A stretch of DNA of 64,000 nucleotides, taken from assembly GCA_963735005.1 (NCBI GenBank), contig CAVTJA010000010.1, forward strand, positions 248,001-312,000, in the 5' to 3' direction. The translations under genes and the position numbers were made by a program. This document shows, in pieces, positions 1 through 7,420 of this stretch. Source of the stretch: WTKG01 sp963735005 (lineage in GTDB: Bacteria; Actinomycetota; Actinomycetes; Actinomycetales; Demequinaceae). A model generated the notes under the pieces. It made no database searches, was not told the origin of the DNA, and saw only the letters and a program-made list of their open reading frames with translations. Every line of letters starts with the position of its first letter. Position 1 is the first letter of the stretch.

Positions 1-1
1 G

Positions 2-928
2 CTACAGCTCAACGCGCGCGAGGTGAGGGGCGTCGGGCTAGGCGAGCTGCTGGCGCGCATCGAGCAGCTCCGCGAGGCCCTCGCCGCCGAGGGCCTGTTC
101 GCGGACGACCGCAAGGTGCCCCTCCCGTTCGCGCCGCGCCTCGTCGGGCTCGTGTGCGCCACCCAGGGCGACGCGGAGCACGACGTGGTCGTCAATGCCA
201 CGGCGCGGTGGCCGTCCGTGCGGTTCGAGATCCGCCGGGTGACGGTGCAGGGCGCGAACGCGGTGCCCGAGGTGACCGCCGCGATCGCCGAGCTCGACGC
301 GCGTGACGACATCGACGTGATCGTGGTCGCGCGCGGCGGCGGCTCGCTCGAGGACCTGCTGCCGTTCTCTTCCGAGGTGCTGGTGCGCGCCGCCGCCGCG
401 TGCGTGACGCCGCTCGTCAGCGCAATCGGCCACGAGAAGGACGCCCCCCTGCTGGACCTCGTCGCCGACCTGCGCGCGTCAACCCCTACCGACGCCGGCA
501 AGCGCATCGTGCCCGACGCGGCCGAGGAGGGGCGCGCCGTCGCAGCCGCCCGGGCGGGGATGCGCGCCGCCGTCGAGGCCCGCCTGGACCGGGCGGCTCA
601 AGCGCTCATGGGCGTGATCACCCGGCCGGTGCTCGTGCACCCCGACCGGCTCGTGGAGCCTCACGCGCGCGAGCTCGACGTGACGCGGTTGCACAGCGGG
701 CGCGCGCTGGTAGGGGTGTTGAGCGAGGCACACGCCGGGCTCACCGAACTTCAGGCGAGCCTGCGAGCGCTATCGCCGCAGTCCACGCTCGACCGCGGCT
801 ACGCGGTAGTGCAGGCGGCGGGAGGCGGGATCATCCGTGACGCCGCGGCACTCGCGTCGGGCGACGCCGTCACGATGCGGTTCGCGTCGGGCGCTGCCGC
901 CGCCACCGTCACCGACGTCGCCCAGTAG
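2..928 (+). CDS. xseA: Exodeoxyribonuclease VII large subunit (5' part outside window)
   Basis: Catalytic subunit of exonuclease VII, which degrades single-stranded DNA to oligonucleotides in the cytoplasm with XseB. The frame is open to the left edge and the first visible residues (LQLNAREVRGVGLGELLARI) match the junction after the N-terminal OB fold, so about 100-120 residues lie outside the window. A GTG at 23 is internal, not the start. Family motifs are present: ARGGGSLEDL near residue 110 of the fragment and SAIGHEKD followed by RASTPTDAG near 140-160. The C-terminal coiled-coil region is shorter than in E. coli. xseB follows after about 680 nt, separated from it by an unrelated gene on the other strand, so the usual xseA-xseB operon is interrupted. 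Confidence 0.95.
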   Translation, partial: LQLNAREVRGVGLGELLARIEQLREALAAEGLFADDRKVPLPFAPRLVGLVCATQGDAEHDVVVNATARWPSVRFEIRRVTVQGANAVPEVTAAIAELDARDDIDVIVVARGGGSLEDLLPFSSEVLVRAAAACVTPLVSAIGHEKDAPLLDLVADLRASTPTDAGKRIVPDAAEEGRAVAAARAGMRAAVEARLDRAAQALMGVITRPVLVHPDRLVEPHARELDVTRLHSGRALVGVLSEAHAGLTELQASLRALSPQSTLDRGYAVVQAAGGGIIRDAAALASGDAVTMRFASGAAAATVTDVAQ

Positions 929-946
929 CCCCAGAAACGACGAAGC

Positions 947-969
947 GGCCGGCCCCCTCAGGGCCGACC
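947..969. terminator. GC-rich hairpin between convergent xseA and repeat-protein gene
   Basis: Arms GGCCGGCCC and GGGCCGACC pair over 9 bp with one mismatch around a 5-nt loop (CCTCA). It lies 18 nt after the xseA stop and before the 3' end of the opposite-strand gene, so it could stop transcription from both sides. No T-run follows, as is common in actinobacteria. Confidence 0.55.
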
Positions 970-1008
970 GCGATCGTTGGACAAGGTTTGGCGGAGATCG
1001 CCTCCCCC

Positions 1009-1452
1009 TCAGCTGGAGGCGAGCCCCACCTGTCCTACCGCGGGGACGGCCGCGGACTTCTTGCGCGCCTTCTGGGCCACCTTCGCGGCAAGCGCCACGT
1101 CGCGGTTCCAGGATCGGGCAAGCTTCTGGAGGATCTCCTCCGGGAGGGTCTCGCAACGGATCAGCGCGTGAAGCACTTCTGCGCTCTTGTCCTGCACGAG
1201 CTGCGAGCGGACCTCGAGGGGAATGTCGCGGCGCGGGTTGCGGCCGACGGCTGCGCGAACTGCGGGAGCCGGGTCACTAGCAAGGCGCACGAGGACGGTC
1301 AGCGGCGTCTCAACACGCTCGCCGACGGCGGCGCGCACCTTGACCTCGTCAGACCGCGACAGCTCGGCCAGGTCGTTGTCGGTCAGGTTCGGGTCCTTTG
1401 CGCGCTCAGCGCTGCTGAGTGCGGTCCGTACTGCATAGTCTTCGCTAAACAT
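1009..1452 (-). CDS. Small HEAT/LRV-type helical-repeat protein, copy 1
   Basis: A 147-residue soluble protein of unknown function. I chose ATG at 1452 because GGGGTGA sits 7 nt upstream; the frame runs further upstream without similarity. It is built of short helical repeats with recurring VRAAVGxR/xPLTVLVRLASD units (about residues 30-60 and 60-90), like leucine-rich-repeat-variant or HEAT-like proteins, which usually act as protein-binding scaffolds. A paralogue at 2871-3248 shares the pattern (VRARVAAASRVDAPLGVLVSFAQD). No signal peptide or membrane segment is seen. It breaks up xseA and xseB. An upstream DNA element is shared with the paralogue, implying co-regulation. The function is not predictable. 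Confidence 0.75.
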   Translation of the reverse strand: MFSEDYAVRTALSSAERAKDPNLTDNDLAELSRSDEVKVRAAVGERVETPLTVLVRLASDPAPAVRAAVGRNPRRDIPLEVRSQLVQDKSAEVLHALIRCETLPEEILQKLARSWNRDVALAAKVAQKARKKSAAVPAVGQVGLASS

Positions 1453-1485
1453 AATGTTCACCCCATTGTGAGCAGTTGTTGCTTG

Positions 1486-1535
1486 TACCCCATGAGAGGG
1501 GGCAACACGCGGACTATGACGCGAAAATGCCCCCC
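1486..1535 (-). promoter_or_regulatory. Upstream element shared by the two repeat-protein genes, copy 1
   Basis: Read on the minus strand it contains GCATTTTCGCGTCATA preceded by a G-run, then CCG, TCTCAT and GGTA. The same blocks in the same order and spacing (one 1-nt gap) occur at 3300-3349 upstream of the paralogous gene. The proximal core edge lies about 63 nt before the ATG. It is probably a promoter plus activator or repressor site; the binding factor is unknown. Confidence 0.6.
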
Positions 1536-1597
1536 AAATTGGTGGACCCCGTTGTGGTGGTAGATGTGATCCTCGCCATTTCGCGGGCCACACCCGG

Positions 1598-1603
1598 TAG
1601 CGT
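1598..1603 (+). promoter_or_regulatory. Leaderless -10 hexamer of xseB
   Basis: TAGCGT lies exactly 6 nt before the GTG start of xseB, the geometry of an actinobacterial leaderless promoter. The GGGG between them could also serve as a weak ribosome site. Confidence 0.45.
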
Positions 1604-1609
1604 TGGGGT

Positions 1610-1903
1610 GTGACCAAGACGCCGGACACCGCCTCCCTGAGCTACGAAGAAGCCCGCGACGAGCTCGTCGGCATCGTGGCGCGGCTCGAGGCGGGCGAGG
1701 CGACGCTCGAGGAGTCCCTGGCGCTATGGGAACGCGGCGAGGCTCTCGCGGATCGCTGCCAGCAACTGCTCGAGGGAGCCCGCGAGCGCATCCGCGAGGT
1801 GCGGGACGGCGCGGCGGATTCGGACGCGGACCCGTCAGACGCCGGCGTCGTCGCCGTGGCGGTGCCTGACGAGGACGTCGACGCGGACAAGGACGGCGCG
1901 TGA
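1610..1903 (+). CDS. xseB: Exodeoxyribonuclease VII small subunit
   Basis: Small subunit of exonuclease VII, which binds the XseA coiled coil as repeated copies. The 97-residue protein opens with the family core YEEARDELVGIVARLEAGE at about residue 12 and continues with LEESLALWERGEALADRCQQLL at 33-54. The last 30 residues are an acidic, low-complexity tail, making it longer than the usual 60-90 residues. The start is GTG, and a TAGCGT hexamer 6 nt upstream suggests leaderless translation. Its TGA overlaps the GTG of the sugar kinase (GTGA), so the two are co-transcribed. Confidence 0.93.
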   Translation: MTKTPDTASLSYEEARDELVGIVARLEAGEATLEESLALWERGEALADRCQQLLEGARERIREVRDGAADSDADPSDAGVVAVAVPDEDVDADKDGA

Positions 1904-2823
1904 CCGGACACGCGCTCGTCGTGGGCGAGGCGTTGATCGACGAAGTTCGTCAGCTTGACGGGTCTCAGGAGGCCCACGTTGGCGGATCCCCAGCGAACGT
2001 CGCGGTCGGGCTCGCGCGGCTGGGCCGCCCCACCGAGCTGCTCACGTGGATCGGGCTCGACGAATACGGCCGCAAGATCCGCCAGCGCCTAGCGGACGAC
2101 GGCGTCGCGCTCGTTCCCGGGTCCGAGTCCGCCCTGCGGACGTCCGTCGCCCGCGCCGTGCTCGACGAAACTGGCGCCGCCGAGTATCACTTCGACGTCC
2201 AGTGGGCGGTCAGCCCCACGGCCGCTCCCAGCCCCCGCCCCGGCGTCGTCCATACCGGCTCGATCGCCGCTGTCACCCGCCCGGGCAACGAGGGCGTGCG
2301 TGCGCTCGTCGAGCGCCACCGCAAGCACGCCACGATCACCTACGACCCCAACGTGCGGCCAAGCCTGATGGGCTCCCCGATCACCGCCGGCAAGGTGATC
2401 GACGCGATGGTCGAGCTCTCCGACGTCGTCAAGGTAAGCGACGAGGACCTCGAGTGGCTGCGCCCTGGGGAGTCTGTGAAGGCGCAGGCCGCCCGGTGGC
2501 TGGGCGCCGGACCCCAGTTGGTTGTCGTCACCCGCGGCGGGAAGGGCGCCACCGCGTACACGGTGGACGGCAGGGCGCTCGACGTCACGGCGCAGGTGGT
2601 CCGCGTCGCGGACACGGTGGGGGCCGGGGATTCGTTCATGGCGGGACTCATTGACGGCCTGTGGTCGTGCGGACTCCTGGGGGCAGACGCGCGCGGCAGC
2701 CTGGCGGAGATCGATTCAGAGGTTCTCAACTGGATCGTCACTCGCTGCGCAGGAATCGCGGCGGTAACGGTGTCCCGGCCAGGGGCCGACCCTCCCACCA
2801 AGTTGGAGTTGGGAGAGCCGTAG
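1900..2823 (+). CDS. PfkB-family carbohydrate kinase (fructokinase-like)
   Basis: Ribokinase-fold cytosolic kinase that phosphorylates a sugar with ATP. Both PfkB signatures are present: GGSPANVAVGLARLG at residues 28-42 and DTVGAGDSFMAGL at 238-250, with D244 the expected catalytic base and GAGD forming the anion hole. YDPNVRPS at 148-155 is the usual middle motif. The length (307 aa) is normal for fructokinases. It overlaps xseB by 4 nt, so translation is probably coupled, but no functional link is evident. There is no neighbouring transporter or regulator to identify the substrate; fructose is the most common for this subgroup. Confidence 0.85.
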   Translation: MTGHALVVGEALIDEVRQLDGSQEAHVGGSPANVAVGLARLGRPTELLTWIGLDEYGRKIRQRLADDGVALVPGSESALRTSVARAVLDETGAAEYHFDVQWAVSPTAAPSPRPGVVHTGSIAAVTRPGNEGVRALVERHRKHATITYDPNVRPSLMGSPITAGKVIDAMVELSDVVKVSDEDLEWLRPGESVKAQAARWLGAGPQLVVVTRGGKGATAYTVDGRALDVTAQVVRVADTVGAGDSFMAGLIDGLWSCGLLGADARGSLAEIDSEVLNWIVTRCAGIAAVTVSRPGADPPTKLELGEP

Positions 2824-2832
2824 GACCCGGGC

Positions 2833-2860
2833 CGCGCCGGTATCTTGCGACGCCGGCGCG
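2833..2860. terminator. Bidirectional hairpin between convergent kinase and repeat-protein genes
   Basis: A perfect 8-bp inverted repeat, CGCGCCGG and CCGGCGCG, around a 12-nt loop, flanked by GGG and CCCC that can extend the stem. It sits in the 47-nt gap between two converging genes. Confidence 0.6.
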
Positions 2861-2870
2861 CCCCTTGGTA

Positions 2871-3248
2871 CTACGCCAGACGGGCGCTCGCCTCGGAGCG
2901 AGCCGCACGCGGCCCGTCCTGAGCGATCAGTTCGATCGCGGCGCGAGCTACGTCGTCGTTGCGGATCAGGGCACGCGCGACATCCGCGGACCGATCTTCC
3001 GCCAGGATCGACTGAACCGCGGTGGCCGAGCCGATGGCGCTGTTCCCGGCAACCGCTACACGGACCTCAGTCTTGCGATCCTGAGCGAACGAGACGAGAA
3101 CCCCCAGCGGGGCGTCGACGCGGGAGGCTGCGGCCACCCGCGCCCGGACGTCGCGCGAGTTGACGAGTGCCATGAACTCGTCACCGGTGAGCTCGCCAGA
3201 GGCGGCTCGCTGTTCCGGGGTGGCGGTGGCGGCTTCAGTCACGGTCAT
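2871..3248 (-). CDS. Small HEAT/LRV-type helical-repeat protein, copy 2
   Basis: A 125-residue cytoplasmic protein of unknown function, paralogous to 1009-1452. The ATG at 3248 has AAGGGGA about 8 nt upstream. The first 20 residues are Ala/Thr-rich, followed by repeat units VRARVAAASRVDAPLGVLVSFAQD (about 35-57) and VRVAVAGNSAIG, then helices ending in SEASARLA. These resemble the leucine-rich-repeat-variant or HEAT fold used for protein-protein contacts. It diverges from fumC and converges on the kinase. The shared upstream element suggests that both copies answer to the same signal. Confidence 0.75.
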   Translation of the reverse strand: MTVTEAATATPEQRAASGELTGDEFMALVNSRDVRARVAAASRVDAPLGVLVSFAQDRKTEVRVAVAGNSAIGSATAVQSILAEDRSADVARALIRNDDVARAAIELIAQDGPRAARSEASARLA

Positions 3249-3299
3249 GTCAGAGATTCCCCTTCTCTAGGTACGGCGGGCGAGAGCCCACCGCATCGC

Positions 3300-3349
3300 T
3301 ACCAAATGAGACGCAGGTCACTCCGGGTTATGACGCCGAAAATGCCCCC
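3300..3349 (-). promoter_or_regulatory. Upstream element shared by the two repeat-protein genes, copy 2
   Basis: Minus strand: GGGGGCATTTTCGG then CGTCATA, CCG, TCTCAT and GGTA, aligned block by block with 1486-1535. The core is about 81 nt before the ATG, 18 nt farther than in copy 1. On the plus strand it lies just upstream of fumC and could affect that gene too. Confidence 0.6.
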
Positions 3350-3391
3350 TTTTCTAGGGGCACGGCCCGCGAGGGATGCCAGAATGGGGAC

Positions 3392-4786
3392 ATGCCAGAC
3401 GAACCGACATTCCGCATCGAGCACGACACCATGGGCGAGGTGCGAGTTCCCGCAGACGCCCTCTACCGCGCGCAGACCCAGCGCGCCGTCGAGAACTTCC
3501 CGATATCGGGCCGCGGGCTCGAGCGCGGGCACATCGAGGCGCTCGCCCGCATCAAGAAGGCGGCGGCGCGAGCCAACGCCGAGCTTGGCGTGATTACGGG
3601 CGACGTCGCCGACGCAATCGCCGCCGCAGCGGACGAGGTCGCGGCCGGGGAGCACGACGCGCACTTCCCCGTTGACGTGTTCCAGACCGGCTCCGGGACG
3701 TCGTCAAATATGAACACGAACGAGGTGATCGCAACTCTCGCCTCCACGCGGCTCGGCACCGACGTGCACCCGAACGACCACGTCAATGCGTCGCAGTCGT
3801 CGAACGACGTCTTCCCCACCTCCGTTCACGTCGCGGCCACCGCGGGTGTCGTGCGCGACCTCGTGCCCGCGCTCGAGCACCTTGCCGCCGCGCTCGAGGC
3901 GAAGGCCGCGCAGTGGTCCGGCGTGGTCAAGGCGGGCCGCACGCACCTCATGGACGCCACGCCCGTCACGCTCGGCCAGGAGTTTGGCGGCTACGCGGCC
4001 GCCATCCGCTACGGGATCGAACGGCTCGAATCCGCTCTGCCGCGCGTCGCTGAGGTCCCCCTTGGCGGCACCGCCGTCGGCACCGGAATCAACACGCCTG
4101 CCGGCTTCAGCGCCCGGGTCATCGAGTTGCTCGCCCAGGACACGGGCCTGCCGCTGACCGAGGCGCGCAACCACTTCGAGGCGCAATCGGCACGCGACGG
4201 GCTGGTCGAGCTGAGCGGCGCCATGAAGACGATCGCGGTCAGCCTCACGAAGATCTGCAATGACCTCAGGTGGATGGGCTCCGGCCCCAACACCGGCCTT
4301 GGCGAGCTGCGCATCCCCGACTTGCAGCCGGGCTCCTCGATCATGCCGGGCAAGGTCAACCCCGTGATCCCCGAGGCGGTGCTGATGGTGTGCGCCCGCG
4401 TGGTCGGCAACGACGCGACTGTCGCCTGGGCCGGCGCCTCGGGCAGCTTCGAGCTGAACGTGCAGATCCCGGTGATGGCGCTCGGCACGCTCGAGTCGCT
4501 GCGGCTGCTCGCAAACGCCGCGCGCGCTCTCGCCGACAAGACCATCGTGGGCCTCGAGGCCAATGAGGGCCGTGCCCGCCGCAACGCCGAGGCCTCCCCG
4601 AGCGTCGTCACCCCGCTCAACCGGGTGATCGGCTACGAGTCCGCCGCGAAGATCGCCAAGCACGCCGTGACCCAGGGGCTCACGGTTCGCGAGGCCACAA
4701 TCGCGCTCGGCTTCGTCGAGCGCGGTGAGGTGACCGAGGAGCAGCTCGACGCGCTCCTTGACGTCACCACCATGACGGGAGACTAG
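3392..4786 (+). CDS. fumC: Class II fumarate hydratase
   Basis: Iron-independent fumarase that interconverts fumarate and L-malate in the TCA cycle; a cytosolic homotetramer. The 464-residue length is typical. Landmarks are TGSGTSSNMNTNEV near residue 100, GRTHLMDATPVTLGQE near 182 (active-site His) and the superfamily signature GSSIMPGKVNPVIPE near 315 (mobile catalytic Ser loop). ATG at 3392 is preceded by GGGGAC; CAGAAT lies 6 nt upstream, so it may be leaderless. It is divergent from the repeat-protein gene and monocistronic; hemA starts 57 nt later. Confidence 0.96.
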   Translation: MPDEPTFRIEHDTMGEVRVPADALYRAQTQRAVENFPISGRGLERGHIEALARIKKAAARANAELGVITGDVADAIAAAADEVAAGEHDAHFPVDVFQTGSGTSSNMNTNEVIATLASTRLGTDVHPNDHVNASQSSNDVFPTSVHVAATAGVVRDLVPALEHLAAALEAKAAQWSGVVKAGRTHLMDATPVTLGQEFGGYAAAIRYGIERLESALPRVAEVPLGGTAVGTGINTPAGFSARVIELLAQDTGLPLTEARNHFEAQSARDGLVELSGAMKTIAVSLTKICNDLRWMGSGPNTGLGELRIPDLQPGSSIMPGKVNPVIPEAVLMVCARVVGNDATVAWAGASGSFELNVQIPVMALGTLESLRLLANAARALADKTIVGLEANEGRARRNAEASPSVVTPLNRVIGYESAAKIAKHAVTQGLTVREATIALGFVERGEVTEEQLDALLDVTTMTGD

Positions 4787-4843
4787 CGCGCAACTGAGCC
4801 CCGGGCTTGGGGCCAGGGCGCGGACGCGTGCGACAATCGGCAC

Positions 4844-6102
4844 ATGCTCGTTGCCCTCGTCGCCTCGCACCACAACCGGGATCTCTCGGTAGTGGAGCAC
4901 CTCAGCGTGGGCGCGGCGAGCCTTGGCGATGCGCTCGTCACCAACTGCGCGCGCGTGGACGGGGCGGTGGTGCTTCCCACGTGCAATCGCTTCGAGCTCT
5001 ACCTGGATACCTCGGACGTCGCCGCCGCGCGGGCGTGCGCGGTTGAGGCGCTCGCCGCGCGCACGCCGCTCGACGCCGCCGCCGTTGACGACGCGCTGAC
5101 CGCGCTGGCCGGAGACGACGCCATCCACCACCTCATGACCGTCGCCGCAGGCCTCGACTCGATGGTCGTGGGCGAGCGCGAAATCTCCGGCCAAGTGCGC
5201 CGCGCTCATCAGTCCGCGCGCACCGCGGGACACCTCTCGGCTCCGCTCGACCGCGCGTTCCAGGCGGGCCTGCAGGTGGCTCGCGAGGTTGCCGCCCACA
5301 CGGGGCTTGGGACGTCCGGCAGATCAGTGGTGTCCGTCGCGTTCGGGCTCGCCGACGAGTCCGTCGAGTGGGAATCGGCACGGGCGCTGGTGATCGGCAC
5401 GGGCGCGCTGGCGGCTTCGGGCGTGGGGCTGCTCCGCGCGCGCGGAGCGCACATCGAGGGCGTGTTCTCGCCGTCGGGCGGGCCGCAGACTTCGCCGAAC
5501 TCTTCGCGCTCGACGCGATCGAGCTTGACGCGCTCGCCGACGCGCTCTCCCGCGTGGACGTGATCCTCGCCTGCAGCGGCGGCGAGGGCATCGTGCTCAC
5601 GCCCACGCTGATCTCGGCGGCGCAGACCGCCAATCCGCGGCCGCTCATCGTGGTGGACCTCGCACTTCACCGCGACGTCGCACCCGGGGTGGCCGACCTT
5701 CGCAACGTGCGCGTCGTGGACCTCGCCGAGGTCGCCGCGCACGCACCCGACGAGAGCCCCGAGGCTATCGACTCGGCCCGCGCGCTCGTGGCCCACGCGG
5801 TCGCGCGGTACGGCGACGGCGAAAGCGCGCGCGCCCTCGACCCGGCGGTCGTCGCGCTGCGCGAACACGTGTTCTCACTGCTCGAGCGCGAGGTGGCCCG
5901 CATCCGCCCAGCGTCGGGGGCGAGCGCCGACAAGGTGGCGCAGGCAGAGGCCACCGAGGCGGCGCTCAGGCGGTTCGCGCGGACGGTTCTCCACACGCCA
6001 ACCGTGCGCGCCCACGCGCACGCCCAAGACGGCACCGTGGATCAGTACGTCGAGGCGATCCGCGCCCTGTACGGCATCGATGTGGCGGAGGGCGCGTCGT
6101 AA
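4844..6102 (+). pseudogene. hemA: Glutamyl-tRNA reductase, interrupted by an apparent -1 frameshift
   Basis: HemA reduces glutamyl-tRNA to glutamate-1-semialdehyde, the first step of C5-pathway tetrapyrrole synthesis. The first frame (4844 to about 5479) carries the catalytic motif LPTCNRFELYL at residues 44-54, MVVGEREISGQVRRA and the NADPH fold start VIGTGALAASG. The second frame (about 5479-6102) continues without a gap as RAADFAELFALD and ends with the dimerisation helix (DKVAQAEATEAALRRFARTVLHTP). The frames join at GGC-GGGCC (5477-5484) if one base is missing. Combined length is about 419 aa, as expected. GACAAT lies 6 nt before ATG, suggesting leaderless expression. All domains are intact, so a sequencing error is as likely as a real lesion. 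No other hem gene is nearby. Confidence 0.85.
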
Positions 6103-6756
6103 TTACTCGTCCTGGTCGTGAGCGTCGAACTCGCTGATGGGGGTGCGCGCAGGCAGGATCTTGCGGTCGAGAAACACCATCGCGACCGACAACGCGATGA
6201 ACCCCGCGAAGTACACGCCAAGGTTGCGGAACACCCCCGACCAGCCGAGCACCGAGACGTCGAGGAACGGGTACGGCACGTGGAAGCCGGGCACCCACGC
6301 GATGATCGCCAGGATCACCGAGATGTACACGACGACATACCCCAGCCACCACACGGCGTACTTCCAGGGAATCCGGCGATGCTCGGCGAACACCAGCCAC
6401 ACCACGACCGCCGCCACCGGCGAGAATCCGTGCGCCAGCTGCGAGTTGTCGAGCCCAAAGATGATGGGCTCCCCGATGGAGCCCTTGCCGGGGTCGATCA
6501 CGAGGTTGTAGATGATGCCGGTAATCGAGATGTAGAAGACCGAGGAGCCCGCCAGCCACTCGGGCGGCGTGCGGACGTCGCGCAGCAGCGTCCATGCCGT
6601 CCACCCGAAGGACACCGCGAGCATCAGGTTCGACTGGACTGTGAAGGTGAGCAGCGCCGCGAGCCCGCCGGCAAACGTGGCGACAAGGGAGACAGCGAAG
6701 GCGACGAGCGCGATGACGGCGCGAAGAATCGCGGATACAAGGTTCTGCCAGGGCAC
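6103..6756 (-). CDS. Pr6Pr-family six-helix membrane protein, copy 1
   Basis: Integral membrane protein of about 217 residues. I place the start at GTG 6756 (VPWQNLVSAILRAVIAL) because GGGAA lies about 10 nt upstream and the longer frame upstream is low-complexity shadow sequence. About six hydrophobic helices are separated by short loops. FYISITGIIYNLVIDP, AHGFSPVAAVVVWLVF and PYPFLDVSVLGW resemble the Pr6Pr/FAR-17a-like membrane family. Function is unknown. It follows a paralogue with only a 4-nt gap, so the pair is one operon from tandem duplication. Its stop codon abuts the hemA stop. Confidence 0.75.
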   Translation of the reverse strand: MPWQNLVSAILRAVIALVAFAVSLVATFAGGLAALLTFTVQSNLMLAVSFGWTAWTLLRDVRTPPEWLAGSSVFYISITGIIYNLVIDPGKGSIGEPIIFGLDNSQLAHGFSPVAAVVVWLVFAEHRRIPWKYAVWWLGYVVVYISVILAIIAWVPGFHVPYPFLDVSVLGWSGVFRNLGVYFAGFIALSVAMVFLDRKILPARTPISEFDAHDQDE

Positions 6757-6760
6757 AGGT

Positions 6761-7381
6761 CTAGTGTTCCCGACCTGAGAGGAAAGTGCGCGTTGGGAGC
6801 AGGTGATCGATCCACACGATGACGCCGCTTGCCACCACGAGCGCGCCCGCGTACAGCAACACGTTTTGGACGATGCCGCGCCAGCCAAGCACGTCAAGGT
6901 CCATGAACGCGTACGGGTAGCCAAGGTTCGGGTCATTTGCTGCGCGCAGGACGAAGCCCGCGATGTACGCCACGAGCGGCAGCGGCCACAGCACCACCGA
7001 CACCCAGCCGATGCGGCGATGCGGCGTGAGCAGCAGCCACACCGCGAGCGTCGCCGCCGGGACCACGAGGCTCAGCAGCTCTCCCGTGGAGAACCCGAAC
7101 AGCACGGCCTGTGGCGGCTCCTTGACCTCGACCAGGAACGTGAAGATGACGCCCTGGACCAGCGCGTAAGTGGTGGCAGCACCCTCGATCCAGCCGGCCG
7201 CGCGGCGCCGTTCCGCGAGCAGCGTCCACGCCCCCCACATGAACGCGAGTGCGACGATCACGGCGGTCTGGACGGTGATCTGGTCCCACGCGGTGCGGTC
7301 GTCGACCCACCACGCGCGGTACACCGTGAACAGCGCGAGGCCGGCGACAGCGACGCGCGCTGCTACGGCGACGTAGTTCAT
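6761..7381 (-). CDS. Pr6Pr-family six-helix membrane protein, copy 2
   Basis: A 206-residue, mostly hydrophobic protein with about six transmembrane helices. It shares with its neighbour the pattern of a third-helix block (TTYALVQGVIFTFLVE), a LLTPHRRIGW loop and the near-C-terminal PYAFMDLDVLGWRGI. This is the Pr6Pr type, with no assigned reaction. ATG at 7381 starts the operon. It is probably the older copy, with the 6103-6756 gene a diverged duplicate. The context (hemA on one side, phoH on the other) gives no functional clue. Confidence 0.75.
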   Translation of the reverse strand: MNYVAVAARVAVAGLALFTVYRAWWVDDRTAWDQITVQTAVIVALAFMWGAWTLLAERRRAAGWIEGAATTYALVQGVIFTFLVEVKEPPQAVLFGFSTGELLSLVVPAATLAVWLLLTPHRRIGWVSVVLWPLPLVAYIAGFVLRAANDPNLGYPYAFMDLDVLGWRGIVQNVLLYAGALVVASGVIVWIDHLLPTRTFLSGREH

Positions 7382-7420
7382 GCGGCTTCCCCCGAGTGCG
7401 AAACGTTGGTCGTGCGCGTG

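Noticed and set aside
1009..1629. Upstream extension of the first repeat-protein gene to 1629
   Set aside because: The extra 59 residues are Pro/Arg-rich, cross the shared promoter element, and a ribosome site supports the ATG at 1452.
4798..4813. GCCCC-N6-GGGGC as a fumC terminator
   Set aside because: Only a 5-bp stem in GC-rich DNA with no T-run; too weak to call.
3704..5299. 531-codon minus-strand frame across fumC and hemA
   Set aside because: Antisense to the fumC catalytic core; no homology-like motifs.
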